A DNA stretch of 64,000 bases from Dipylidium caninum. Taxonomy: Eukaryota; Platyhelminthes; Cestoda; Cyclophyllidea; Dipylidiidae. Both the position numbers and the translations under genes were made by a program. The notes beneath the pieces were generated by a model, which saw only the letters and a list, made by a program, of their open reading frames with translations, was not told where the DNA came from and did no database searches. The DNA is taken from contig QEYB01000956.1 of the NCBI GenBank assembly GCA_017562135.1, forward strand, positions 206,001 to 270,000, read 5' to 3'. Numbering within the stretch: the first letter of the stretch is position 1; each line of letters starts with the position of its first letter. Shown here one piece after another: positions 48,734-61,900 of this stretch.

Positions 48734-50020
48734 TCAAAATTGATAACTCGTGGGCCAAGGGGGAATAAGATTGGTGTCGACATCCCACCAAAAATTCATG
48801 GAAATGCTAGTGGTCAGGGAACGAACGTAATGCCAACAACGTGGGGGAATGAAAAGCATTTCCCCGGCCCTAAGTATCCCGTGAAAACCACGAGCTTCTT
48901 TGAATTTAGGAAACCTGCAAAAATTAGGCTCTTGGCTAGCAACATCAATCTGAGACGTATTAGAGAGCATGGAGTTCCCGACATGCGGATAAATATGCTC
49001 TGTTTGGTCCGCGCTGTAAAGTTTGACATACTTTTTCCCTATCAACTGACAAAGAACATTAGCACGATCGCCGTCGTGATGGAGAGGAGACACAGTGTTG
49101 ACTGGACCAATCCAGACGTTGCTATCAACAATAGTTTCAAAGGAATCTGCAGCTGATGCACCAGTAAAACAGTAATCAGGAATGTCGATATCTTTTGCCA
49201 GTTCAGGTATCTGCAGAAGAATTTGGTGCTGTGCAAGGTAGCCGAGTGGTTGACCTTGGGCCGGGTTAACTACAAAAGTTTCGAAGAACTGATTTATGGT
49301 AAGTAAGCGTTGACCCCATGACTCATCTGTGTAGGCAGAACCGATTTCAATGGGAACGGTGCGATATCCAGCCGTCTTTGAAAAGTAAGCTGGTGACCAA
49401 TATCGATCAGAATCTACATTGCACGCGGGCCAGTGCGTCATTGCTCCGGTTACAATGACGGGAATCCCAACTTTAAGAATGTTGGTGAATTCCGAAATAG
49501 ACGGTTGATGGACTCGATTAAGTTCTGAAATTACTTCGCCCGGAAAAATAAAACTTCTTAACGCTGGCGGTTCAGAATCAACATCGGAATAACAAGTTGG
49601 GAAAGATTTAGGGGAACAACGCGTAAGAAATGAGTTAGCCAAGCTAGCAAGACAAGTTAAAAGGTCACAAAGATCATCAGAATGACCCATGATGAGAGCA
49701 TCGTCGAGAAGCCACATTATTTTCTCAACATCGTAATTTCCTTCCTGGTTTGGGCTGGACAAGCAGGAAACAACACAGGAAAGTCGTAGCAAAGAGTACG
49801 ACCTGCGCCAGAATTCTGAAACATCACGCCAATATCCGGTATTAAGTTTTTCCCTCACGTACTCAATTAGATCATAAAAGTCGGATTGATTGTCCTCCAA
49901 AGCTTTTAAACAGGCATGAACGAAAACGTCGTCAGTCCCGTTCAGCAACTTTTCAAAACTTTGGGCCAATAAAGCAGTAAGTTCTATGACTCCACCGACT
50001 GCTTGAATAAACTCTGCCAT
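48734..50020 (-). CDS. KDM8: JmjC-domain oxygenase, KDM8/JMJD5 type
   Basis: Fe(II)/2-oxoglutarate oxygenase reported as an arginyl hydroxylase and disputed histone demethylase. One uninterrupted frame of 428 residues from ATG 50020, close to human length (416). The helical N-terminal half is followed by the JmjC domain from about residue 165 (VHQPSISEFTN). Blocks: PVIVTGAMTHWPA, YRTVPIEIGSAYTDESW, GYLAQHQILLQIPELAKDI, the iron ligands in PLHHD (His314, Asp316) and CWHYV (His397), and the 2-oxoglutarate Lys region GKKYVKLYS. All catalytic residues look intact. It is the only multi-domain gene here with no intron in the coding region. An acceptor (TTCGGTAG, AG at 50034-50033) lies 12 nt before the ATG; those 12 nt are open and in frame. 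Confidence 0.95.
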   Translation of the reverse strand: MAEFIQAVGGVIELTALLAQSFEKLLNGTDDVFVHACLKALEDNQSDFYDLIEYVREKLNTGYWRDVSEFWRRSYSLLRLSCVVSCLSSPNQEGNYDVEKIMWLLDDALIMGHSDDLCDLLTCLASLANSFLTRCSPKSFPTCYSDVDSEPPALRSFIFPGEVISELNRVHQPSISEFTNILKVGIPVIVTGAMTHWPACNVDSDRYWSPAYFSKTAGYRTVPIEIGSAYTDESWGQRLLTINQFFETFVVNPAQGQPLGYLAQHQILLQIPELAKDIDIPDYCFTGASAADSFETIVDSNVWIGPVNTVSPLHHDGDRANVLCQLIGKKYVKLYSADQTEHIYPHVGNSMLSNTSQIDVASQEPNFCRFPKFKEARGFHGILRAGEMLFIPPRCWHYVRSLTTSISMNFWWDVDTNLIPPWPTSYQF

Positions 50021-51104
50021 GTAAGCGCCCAACTACCGAAGAAACAGTCTGAAAGATAATATTGCGGTCGGCGATAAGGAAGCAATTATTACAGATAGTG
50101 AGCGCCAATTTTCATGTAATTAATAAGGGCAATAGTTAAGTGAAGCAAAGATATGAAATAAATACCTAGAATAACAAAAAATGGGAACAAGCCTACGATC
50201 TCACACAAATACCACATCGCCTGAGGCGTTTGAGCATAGCGCCGAAAGCAAAGAACTTAATCACATACGTTTCCTTAACTTTGTCCGAGGCATTGCTCAC
50301 ACACTTCTAAAGCTCAGGCAAATTATGCGATTGCACTATTAATGTTATATTTTACAGAAGTGCTGATAATAGGCAAATTTGTAAATTGCCAGCATTTATT
50401 CTTCAATCAAGTCCCATGGAAAATAATAGATGATAAAAGCAGCCTTTCAGCAAAATTGAAAATTTATTGTTGCTTAGTGGTAGCGCGATATCTTTTGCGT
50501 CTTTTTATAAAATTAAATTCTTTCAGCTTTTTTCTAACACTAGTATTAACCAGTCCAAAAATCTCTCTTCTTCTGAAATCTACCCCCAAACCAGGGATAA
50601 GACTAATTAAAAGCACTCAAATTATCACGGATAACAAAGTCGAGGACTGTGGATTTGACAATCGAACGTAATGCAGATTGGGTTTATCCTAACGTACCGG
50701 ACGAATGAAGACAAGTATTTCCACACGTTCCTGAGTACGAACGAAATTCGCATTACATGTCCATACCCAAATTATGACTGTTAAAGGATTAACGTTAGTT
50801 CTACCAAATCGAAGGCGGTAACCTGGTACTGACACTTTCTAAGGACATTTTGGAGAATGACATACCTTTTAAAGTGTCTGTTATTATCATACATAGCCGC
50901 CCACATCTTGATAGCAGCTTGCTCTCCTACCATATCTGAAAATTTGCAAGAGGTAGAGGATCCATGTCCTCATTGGGTACAGCCCGTGAAGTAAGAAATG
51001 GAACAGATGAACCTAAATTCCATAAATCAAAAAGCCCATTCGTTAATAAGGATGCATCTATTCAAATTTATCACAAATATAATTCTACCAGTACAATAGG
51101 CGAT
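50021..51104. other. Spacer between FBXO30-like and KDM8
   Basis: 1.1 kb without a supported gene; it should hold the FBXO30-like 3' UTR and the KDM8 promoter or outron. Confidence 0.4.
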
Positions 51105-54100
51105 TTAGATGAACTCAGGCTGTCGCGCTATTCCTGAGAGGAAAGGTGGTTTTTCTGAGGGGTTAAAGAGACAGAATGGCTGTTGCGCCCGCAACTCTTC
51201 ATAAAAGGCACAGTCGGAGTGCAAATGGCGGGTTATTTGAGTGCCTAGTGGAGCGGGTATGTCAGTAATGCACCAGGAATGCACTGGCTCACCGCAGGTT
51301 GGCAGACTCCAAACGAATCCAGTGATGCGCCAGCCTGTCCGCTGCCCGCGTTGCCACACGGGTGTCACGATGCCTCGGTACGGCAATGAAAGCCAACAAA
51401 TCTCAGCTAACTGTGGAGACACCCGAGAGAGGCTCATCAAGCTCACCTATGATCATGGAAAATTGTATTCAACACTAGAAGTATGCTTTCAGCCTCATTA
51501 AATCGTGAAAAAGTTTTCTTCTAAGGTAAGTACAGTTAAAAACAAACGATGAGACAAACAGATGACGCGAATATGTGGCTAACTTGATTAAAAAGTCGTG
51601 AGCCTTCTATTCGACTAAGAAGGAAGTGAGACTAGCATCTGAGTGGGCAGTAATGAAATAAATAAATTTAGTGAGTTATACCCCTTCTACCTTAAATGAA
51701 CACCTGTGAATAATGGAATCATATGGGAAGCACTGTCATGCATCATGTTATCTTTATATCACCAGCAATTTGACCTCAAGACGGATTGTTTTGTTTTAAA
51801 GAATTATGTCCAGATGCCACTGTCAGTTTATGTACAAGAGAATTTAGAGATAATTAAAAGGGAACGTGAGCTGAACCTATGACAATAATGAAAGGCTCAA
51901 AGTTTGATTAAGCGCTCCAACAACAAACACAGATGTACAAAACAAGGTGTCGTGAGTACTTAAACCAATCTTCCCCTGAGTCATAATAATAGTTAAATGC
52001 CTACAAATACGATGATTGGTTTTTAGAATTACTCTTCCGCATATTTAATCTTGTTGACAGAAGACAGAATATGAATGATCTTGAAAATCGCAAGACTGTC
52101 ACTCAAAAGCAGAAGTTTACCACGAAACCAAATTGTATTAGACACAAAAGCAAAGAATGGATCTGTTCCACTAACTATAATACAAGTGCTAAGAAGAATA
52201 AGTGTCAGGTAAATTTTAGTTTATAAAAGAAATTAACCCAAATTCATTGACGATCATTATACTACTCATATTTCATACTTATTAAAAGGTAAAGGTCAAA
52301 ACGCACGAAATTATGCAGAAAACAAAGTGGGATTGTGCTGAGGTACACATAAGTCATTTACTTGAGGAAGAAAATAAATCATCTCATAAGAATCTTATTT
52401 TTCTTGGTGGCACCCTTAACAAGGCAAGAAAATGTAACTGTTAACAAATAATGATCGCTATCATTTCTCCTAAAGCTGGGGACGGGTATTTAATGCATTG
52501 AATGACTCAGTAGTGAGCGTATCGGCAACAGGCGCTTTAAATTTAACTGATGACGGAGGAAACACACGAAATTTATAGTGGCAGATTCAAGTAATGGCTT
52601 GTCACAAAGCAGTGATCACACTTATCATCAAAATCGACTCAAATTGTTACTACAGAGATGACGAAGACAAATAAGGAAATCAGTTGTGTCTCTTCTTCAT
52701 TTTAGATAAACCGCTAGTAACGACATTATTTTACGGAAATAACCTAATCAACAACAGTAAAATGAGGACAGGAGACGCCGACTATAACACTCTTACAATC
52801 TGTTAAATAAAACTTGGTGTATAAAGGAACTAAAATTCAAGGGTAATCTTCTAGGTCAGCCCTTTTAGATATTGGCAGCCTGCGATGTTGCTGACTTATT
52901 ACCCAAAGTCGGCAAGTAAAATTATTTCAGTAAGTTTAGAAAGGAATTGAAAATCTTTCGCCAGGAAATAGGAAATTAGTTGGGTTAGCCATCCAATCCA
53001 TGCCTTGAAAACGTGCTTGTTATACAAGTATCCAAAAACCAAAATAGCAAAGACTTATATGAAGTGCAAAAGGTTTGACCCTTTCTTGAAAAATTCTATC
53101 GTCTGAACCATAAAGAGCGCGACTGAGCAAGTATATAAGATACGATTAATAAGCTCAAAAAGTTAAATTGTCAATATTTCATTCATCATAGTAACCAGGA
53201 ATAAGTCGGCATCACACTTCAGGTTTTAATAAGCAGTTCATAATAGCACTTCGTAGAAGGTCTCTTACCTCATCGAGCATGCCGACAATTCGCTTGAGGA
53301 CCTGAAATGGGAGTCGTTCGAGGCGACAGGCTGTGGCAAAGTCATTATCTGAATTGACGGTTTTGATAAAAGGAGGTCTAGAGACAGAAACTTCTGTTTG
53401 ACTTTCAGAGACGTTAAGGAAAGGAGGGATAGTGGTTCTAGGGAAGCTTGGAGTTGCACTGGAGATAGATGCTGAAAAGACGGAGGGAATGTCACCCAAA
53501 ACGGGGGTAGAATCAGCTCCTTCACGGGAAAACACAGGAGTGTAGCGTACAGTGAAAGCGTTGACAGCAGGCAGATAGGCCAAGTGCGCGACAGGCGAAT
53601 TTGGACGTAGACGTACTACAGAGAATGGACATCCGAGATAGGCGAGAGGACAGCGCTGCTCCAGCCAGTAGTCCACTTGTACTACTGCTTCAGAGTGCAA
53701 CAGCATGTGTCGTGCATAGGAACGTCGAGGAATGTCTTGATCGCAAAGGAACGTGTACATCGCCAGCGGTTTTTGCACGTAACGTGGAAAAAACTCCATT
53801 TGACAATCAACCTAGGCGCATACATAGCGGTATATAAGGGCAAAATATGGCGCTTATTCAATAGACTATAAATTATGAAGAGACTCAATCCACACATGAA
53901 ATGATGGGTCTAAGAAAGAGGTACATTCTATGGTTTCGTATACTGAATGATCATTTAACAGCGCTAATCGATAGTATGAAAAAATACGGGGCAAGATGAA
54001 AATGAACGTGCACCAAACCTGCAGACTACGATCACTGATAGCCCACGACATCTTCTCCGTCAGTGGACAGGAGGAAGAGAGTCGCATAGTTGACGGACTC

Positions 54101-57014
54101 CGTACAGCCGCAGTAGCGGGTGCAGAAGTGGAAGAGGACGTGGATAGAATAGTGTCACCTTCTTTCATGCGCGACCCTCCGTCTGGAGATTGAGTTGGTG
54201 TAGTCACCAACTCATCGGAGTTGCTGGTAATTGTGTCTTATAAGACAAAAGAACACTCATATTGGACATAATGCGATGGATTATGGAGATCAAGAAAAGA
54301 TCACTTCAAGTAATTCAATGAAGCATACTATTGAAGATATGGGATGCCCAAGAAAAATTTTTGACGAAATGATTTATCAGAGTAATTTTTTTAACTCTAA
54401 CCAATAATAAATGAAAGGCTGTTATGTACTGGAAACTGGACGACAACAGCGCCTTAATTTAAATTTATGGGAAAAATTACACGCCAATGCGTTTATCCAC
54501 TGAGATATGCGTCGTTAAATGAACATGCAAAGGCAGAATTGTCTAGCTTTTAGTGCGTTAGAAATTCGTTAATCTTTAATACCTGCGGAAGGAGGACAAA
54601 TTTGACCACTCATAATTCGGTAGAAATAAAAATGGACCATTTTTGCACAAAAATCGAGGACTTTGGCAAACGTCATAACGGGGAAATATATTTTCAGAAA
54701 TAACCTAACCATCAGGAAATGTGCCGAAATTCATAAACAAGACCTATATAGATAATGACAAAGACAAATGATAACGACGTCGGGTATTTTAAAGGAACCA
54801 TAACACTTGGAGTGATATAATTCGTTCATAGCGAATGAAGTCAACAGCAGTACGGAAAATGCGCACTTTTAGGTGGCACTACTTGATCTCAAGAAACTTT
54901 AGAATAAACCGTATAAAATCCCTTCTTATTTATTTAAAGGGTCTAGAAAAATTCACTTTAAAACAGGCAGGATAAGATTTTATTTAATACAAACGGAGCT
55001 TTCAGGAATCCCAGAATACCTAATTAAACACGAGGAGTTGAACAAGAGAAACAAATGGATTATGAGACCATAAGGCAATTTAAGCACATTTTGAAGACCT
55101 ACTTTCACGAAAGTGGGCCTCCCAAAGTGTGAAATAGCAGTGAAATTGATTAACCAACTAGAAGCCAAAGAAAGTCATGCGACAATCTTACTAAAACTTG
55201 CGCATGTAACATGCGCAGTAAAAAAACGAAAAGAGGAATAAGTGAGGTCATCATCAGAATCTAGAGCTCACCTTAAAACAAAATTAAGTCATGTTAATAG
55301 GAATGGACAAAATCAAGCGTTCATAGAAAACAGCAACAAGTTTTTTCTAAAGTGGTTAATGTCACTCTGTGAAGTTTAAGCTAGAAATATTCACCAATAC
55401 GTTTGCAAAAACCTATTATCATTCACATTGAAAGTGAAATATTTGTGTCTAATTCATCGAACTCCAGATGGTATTTACGTCGCACAGGATTAACAAAAAA
55501 CCAGTACGGATCATGATTAACAGCCTTAAGCAGGGAAGTAATCAAGCAAAAAACAAATAAAAAGGGCAATGGAAATGATTACTTTTTTCCTTGGTACGTG
55601 AAGGGCACACTAAAGTAAGTAAACAATGATTGACGCACAGATGCAGGCTGCCTATTGGCTAAGCATGCCTCTGACCTACAGAACAGAATCAATCATTTTG
55701 CCCTAGCGTCGATGCAGTTGGTCCATTTTGCCTTCCGCGTCACCTTCCCCTTTTGATTTCGGTCCAATTCCAAGCAATACCGTTAAAATTAGGTTAAAAT
55801 TCTTACTGCAGGTAATAGTTGTTAGCTTCAACTACTTTACAATACTAAGCATTTTCATTTTCCTAGAAGGCAGCCCCTAGCCAAGAACCACGTATTCTAT
55901 TATTGCAAAATTTTGATACTTCTTAGCTTATGCGATGGAACAGAGGTTTCTTGCGGTTGTGAGGCTATCAAGTTCAATTGTGTACTCAGATATTAAGGGT
56001 TGGACCGCAAAACATACAATAGGAAAGGGACAAGGTAAACGCCTAAGACGTATTTGGAGAAGACTTACATACTAATAAAAATTTATAAAGCTCGAGTAAT
56101 ATGATTATTGGTTATTGGCATTTTGTTTTATTCAGTAATGAAATAGCAATTGACTCGTTTAGTTAATCATTATCGAAAATGAAAAAATAAAAGGTACGTA
56201 CTGTTATAACTGAATGCAGGGCTGATGTCCGACTTCATTAACGTAAAATCAAATGACCGTTGTTCAAAGATGTCAGAAATAGGTAAACCAGATGGTGAAG
56301 CAGGAATAACAGCGTGTGGCGATGAAATGGTGGGAAACTTGGATCCATTAAGCGAAATCAGGAATATCCTTTAGAAACGGCCGAATTTAGAATATTAAAC
56401 CAACGTACCCATCATAAAGAGGTGATGTCATTGGCAGTGCTGGGAAAAGTTTAGTCAAATCGCTTCTCAATGCTCCTTTGGTTTTATCAGAAACTTTTGA
56501 ACCAGCTTCCAGAACTGCTTGGTCTCGGGCAGTAAGAGCAAGATCAAACTTTTCTGTGTGGTAACTAAGTAGACAAGAATGGTTTGATGGAGCATGAAAG
56601 TCTGTTAGTCCGGACATTGGTAAGCTAATATTGTTGCAACAGTTACATGTAGGCGGTAAAAGGAATGGACGCTTTTCGCCAAGAAGACTGAAAATAAAAA
56701 TACAAGTCAGGTGTGTCACAGACATACCGAGGCATGCGATTCCATTCCACTGTGCAGCGTACAATACTGGCAGGACATCTAAATAAGTGCTGACCAAGAA
56801 ATTGCCTTCGCATTCGCCGAGGACATCCATACGAGGCACTGATGCAGGGAACTTCTGCAAAAGGACAGACGTTATTGACGTGGTCCTGAAGCTTGCATGT
56901 GTGCATTTTGTTTCCGCAGCGCAGAGGACAGCTGACGACGTGGCATTCTTCGGAAGGACAATTAAACGTAACACAGTTTTGGCAATGCCTGCTGCAAAAC
57001 GTGTCTCCAGACAT
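51105..57014 (-). CDS. FBXO30: F-box protein with TRAF-type zinc finger, FBXO30/FBXO40 family
   Basis: Substrate adaptor of an SCF ubiquitin ligase. Exons in transcript order: 57014-56728, 56687-56409, 56368-56202, 54236-54019, 53811-53269, 51446-51105; 1836 nt, 611 residues, phases close. The N-terminus is a Cys/His-rich TRAF-type finger (residues 7-95: CSRHCQNC, PLRCGNKMHTCKLQDH, CPFAEVPC, YGCPRRMRR, HLFRCPAS, CTVEWNRMP), as in FBXO30/40. The middle (about 96-320) is Ser/Thr/Pro-rich and poorly conserved. A second family block contains ARHMLLHSEAV and LEQRCPLAYLGCPF. The F-box, LERLPFQVLKRIVGMLDE joined to VSLMSLSRVSP, spans the exon 5/6 junction at about residue 498. The C-terminal block includes RGIVTPVWQR. 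Introns 1 and 2 are only 40 nt each; the others are 1965, 207 and 1822 nt. A pyrimidine tract with GATAG ends 8 nt before the ATG. Confidence 0.9.
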
Positions 57015-58970
57015 ACTATTCACTATCGGTTGAGAAAAAGGCTTACTATTTGGACTTATGTGGGGTAAATAGGAGTGATGGTGGTGGGACAGGGATCATG
57101 TATTCTAATTTAGGATACAAAAACCGACAAAAGTCGCATGCTGCTTGGGCAAGAAACGATTAAAAGGGTGCCTTTATCGACCAAAGTATTTGTGCAATGC
57201 AAGTGGACCAAATAAACAAATAATTCTATGGCATCTAAATTAGAATTTATAACAAACCACATACTTATACAAAAATTCAATTTTATAGATAATTAATTGA
57301 TGGGTAATTTAGCGCTCTAAGTGTCTGCACGATTATGAAGTTAACAAATTAACTTCACAACAATGTTGTTCATAACGTCCATCCCGGACTGATATTCGCT
57401 ATTCTACGAGTTATTAATGCACCCGCTCTCTCCTCGATGGCCTATACTGAGTTTAAAACTCCGACATATTAGATTTCTACCAACAGCAATTTTCAAGGTT
57501 TAACCTCGATCCTCTAACCCTCGATTTTTACAGCAAAGGCTTCCCCCCGATAAGAGCCACACTGACTTCATACGCTGTGGTACCCACGAACAGTCTCCGC
57601 CATATATAATCAATGTTTAAGGGAAGAGGGATTGTGATAACAATTCGGAGATTCTTCTCACCTTCAAAATTGCAAAAGCGCTTGAATTATACGATGCAAG
57701 TTTAGCACACTTCAGGAATAGTGACTAAAAGATAATCGTTGCAAGCCCTGTTATAATGTCGCATGAACACGTCCTAATCTCACGAGACAGATCATCTTTA
57801 CGAAGTAAAACACTGGGCCAGCCTTTTAAAAAGTTCTAACGTAAGTTGATCACATAAAAGTAGTATGATGCGGCTTACTGCAGCCCGTAACAATGGCAAA
57901 TATAATATGTTTATGGGTTTCTAGAAGAAATTGGACTTATCTAGACAAAGGCCATTGTATCAACTTCTCGACTGTGAAGTTATCTACACAGTCGAAGTGT
58001 ATGAGTATCGCAAAACCAATATAATAAGGTGAAAGACTACAAAAGAAAGAAGCCCACTTTAATAGTATTGGAAGGGCAAAATGGCCAGAACTAAAACATA
58101 CCGACATTATCGTTTGGCATAAATGGGATCAGATGATAAATTCAATGACTGCCGTATTCACAGAGACGCTTGTTCATTCAATGACGACGACGCAGGATAA
58201 ATATGCGAACAAACAACCGACTGCTTTATTAAAAGCTTTACTCGAGATAAAACAAAAATTCCAGGCCTAAATTTGTCATTTGACGATCTGTTAGAAACCT
58301 ACACAGCTGATACATAGCGATTTCGTTTCCTTGGTTCTGTGGTATATGTTAGTTATGTTATTGTTAAAGGAAGCCTTACTCGTGTCTCATATTCTTTCCC
58401 GAGACAACAAAAATTGATAGATCTCGACATCCATTACGTGTGAATATCACGAAATAACCACAATATGTACTATCACCGATTTTACTAAATAAATGCAAGC
58501 GACATTTTGAGCACACTCACCGAAAAGATATTATAAAACCAAGTTATAACAAAAGTGCACATTTATATGTTCAAAAAGGCACTACCATAAAGCCGAACAC
58601 CTTTCATTCTACTTTCAGGATTCCGTCAACATTCAACAACCAAAGCGTTTCAAGAAATATGCATGCTTCATCATCAAATGGATTGCAGGTGCTACAAACT
58701 CATGTCCAAGGCTTCACACCGGCGCAAACACGCCTATGAAGACCTGAATATTTTCGCCAATAATTAATTGGAGAGTGCCCAATTAAGCGTAACAAAGAAA
58801 AGAACAAAGACCCTACATAAATCTTCACTTGCTAGTGCCTCTATCTGATGCATTTGGCATACCAAGATTAAAAAGTGCATAGTAGAGGAAGAAAAATCAT
58901 GGCTCAACAACTCATAAACTAAAAAAGTACAAATTTAAACATAGATGTTGTTAAATTCAGATGAGAGCAC
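57015..58970. other. Spacer between SPHK and FBXO30-like
   Basis: No supported minus-strand gene. A plus-strand frame at 58619-58767 with an acceptor-like start is discussed as a finding. Confidence 0.4.
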
Positions 58971-61900
58971 TTAGTCAAAATCAGGAGCATGATTCACTGT
59001 ATTTCGCGGTACCTGCGGAAGAGTAATTAAAGGATATCCCCTGGGATGAACTTCAGCTTGAAGTACATTAATTTCCTCCAAGGGTTCACCATCGATACTC
59101 CACATATAGGGTAATTCTGAAGTCTCCTTTTCTGTGGAAATCCGAAAGGCTCTAACAGATAAAGCGATTCCGGTTTTGGAACACTCTGAACTATGGCCAT
59201 TATAACTCGTCCGCATTAACCGTAAAAGCTCTCCCCTTAAAGAAAGAAAACGGGTTCGAATGAAAGTGCGACATTTAACCCAATATTGATTCCATTTGGA
59301 TACCGTTTTGTGACTCTGTTCACATTATGGGATATAAAAAAGTGGAGGAATCCGGTATGCGCAGAAGAAATACCCTGTTAGTCCCCGCAAGGATGCGGTA
59401 TACACATGTTTCCTTGAGGCTATTTTCTCCTACGTTGGTAAAATATTTGAATTTTTCAAGTGAAATGGATCACTTTGATCAAAAACCTAACTATAACTTA
59501 GACTTTTGCGCAGCAGAAAAGCTGCACAGTTAATAATCCAAGGCATAAGAACCACATCAGGGTCACGGACCCAATTCTATACACCTGCTTCACTAATCAA
59601 AAACTTCAGTTCCCGCGATAAAATAAATACCTTACCTGGACATACTAGCCGGCATTAGATGAAGAATCATGTAATCGGAACCTAAAGTCTTGTCCGCAAA
59701 GTAAACACCGTCGGAGGCCAAATGGGAGGTTTGAATTACATTTATACCGATGAATTTAGAAGTGATACTTATCCATTTGTTTGACATGCTCTTATCCAAA
59801 TTTGGTAGATATCTACAAAATTAGAAGAGTGGGTAGTTAGAGGACCTAAGTCATACCTGAAAACCAGTTAATCCATTTTATTACACCGCATCGTAATTAT
59901 TGTGAAAAATTATCTTAATTACTATTAATACTCATTAGTCATTCAGGGCAAAGACGAATTATATTGACAGTATATCATGAAAATGTATCAATTTAATAAG
60001 AGAATTCGGTAGTTCTCGAATACCTCAGTTTGAGATTGGCGAAAAAATGCAGTCGATTCTGAGTGCAACTGCAAGGCTGTCCGCGTTATAAGTCAGGGAA
60101 GGAGATACAAACTTCGCAGAAGAAGTCAAAAGACCGTTGCTATCTACATCGACTATTACCATTATGGACGCGAGAAAGAGTTTCCCCTTACATTGCATAA
60201 CACGTCGCTTTAGTAAATCTCTTTAATCTAAATCATTTCGTGGAAATATACGTACGTCAAGTAGCAAAATTGACATGTTTACATACTCTTTACGTTACTA
60301 ATTAGGAAATGCTTCAGTAAAACGTCTTTTTCACCGCTTATCGAAAAGAACAGATTAAAAATTACCATATTCCGAAGACAATTTTTAGAAAACGTGGTTA
60401 CACGAACTACGACTCAGCAAAATGAGTTGTGTATATGTATTAATGCTAAATGGGGTAGAGTTCAGCATCACATCTATTAAGCTCTCAATAAAATACGGTA
60501 AGTGATTTCTTTATTGAGGAAATTTATTTCCGTTCAACAGAGTGCATCGGTTTTTCGTAATAATTGTCAAGAAACATGGCAGATCGAACAATTTTAAGTT
60601 GAAAAACGAGTTTGTGATATACAGCTCACCGAATAAATAGCGAAAGGGCAGAAAAACCATATTTTAATCTCACCTTTTGTTTTCTGTCCCATCTGAGGTC
60701 TCCGGAATTTCACTTTCATTAAGGACATTATCCTATGATAGGAGATATTCATATAAGTGAATTAATGGCAAATTAGGTAACACTTGGACTACCCTATAGT
60801 AAGGGAATTATTGGGTTTAAAACAAGAAAACTTGTAAAAAAATGTTCAGGAAATTTAAGAAAATAAATGCTTCGACTTTCTTTAGGTGCGGTATCGAGTG
60901 ATTATGTTGAATGGCAAGAGATTTAACGACCACAAATATGCTACTTATTTTAGTCTCCGTGCTGAAATGGAAATTATCAATACAGCTCAATTTGGGAATT
61001 AAGTCTGCAATGACCTAATGGTATTAAACTCACTTCAAAAATTGAACTCAAGTGCAAATCTTCACCAAAAGTTTTCTTTAATAGATCTACGACGGAACTA
61101 TCCCATTTAGCAGGCAGGAAACAAAGTGTACATTGATACTTCTTCAGTCCTACGAAGTAATAACCTATATTAAAACTGACAAATTCTATGAAACCTAACA
61201 CGGGTACCCATAGTCTTTTGCTTACGTATGAGCAAGTACATATACATAAGAACAAAGCGAATGCTTCCGATCCACCGAAGAAAATTGCTTCGCTGGTCCA
61301 GTTCGGAAACAATCCCCCATGTAATGGCCAGAGAGCACAACTTGAATTGGGGCTGAGGCCATTTATCTGTTTCCACTAAGATTGGTCGATGAGTCTGCAA
61401 GTACGATCTCATCAAGAAAGGTTTCGCGTGATGATTGTATACGAAACCCCAAGGTGATTGGGGTAATGCCAACAGAATACAGCAAGTCTTCGCAAAATCC
61501 CGCAATGTCGAAAGACTTAAAATGACAAAAACCGTAATCTATGCGGATTGCTTTGACGTATACTACGACCAAAGTTTCATATTTTCGGAAACTAGGAATA
61601 CATTTTCATGTGGAAAATGTAAACAGTTACCTTGTTTTATGCACAACTAAACTACTACCATCACACACCTATCAACAAGAACAAAAAAGATACTATTAGG
61701 CACCGTTATCGGAGTACAGAAGATCAAAATACAATCATGCATACAGAAGGTGAGCAAGCCTGTCATATGTTATTTTCCTAAGTCAGAACATAGATAAGAT
61801 TAATAATATTTGGCGGTTTAAGGCTTACCCAGATCTGTAGCAAACAGCAGAAGCGACACCATTTCCACTTCCAGCCGGTATGACTCCAATCGGAGGTAAA

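Noticed and set aside
48740..49156. Plus-strand 138-codon frame
   Set aside because: Antisense to KDM8, whose JmjC domain is clear.
61363..61572. Alternative frame through SPHK exon 61515-61226
   Set aside because: It hits a stop before the WG motif; the other frame joins both neighbours in phase.
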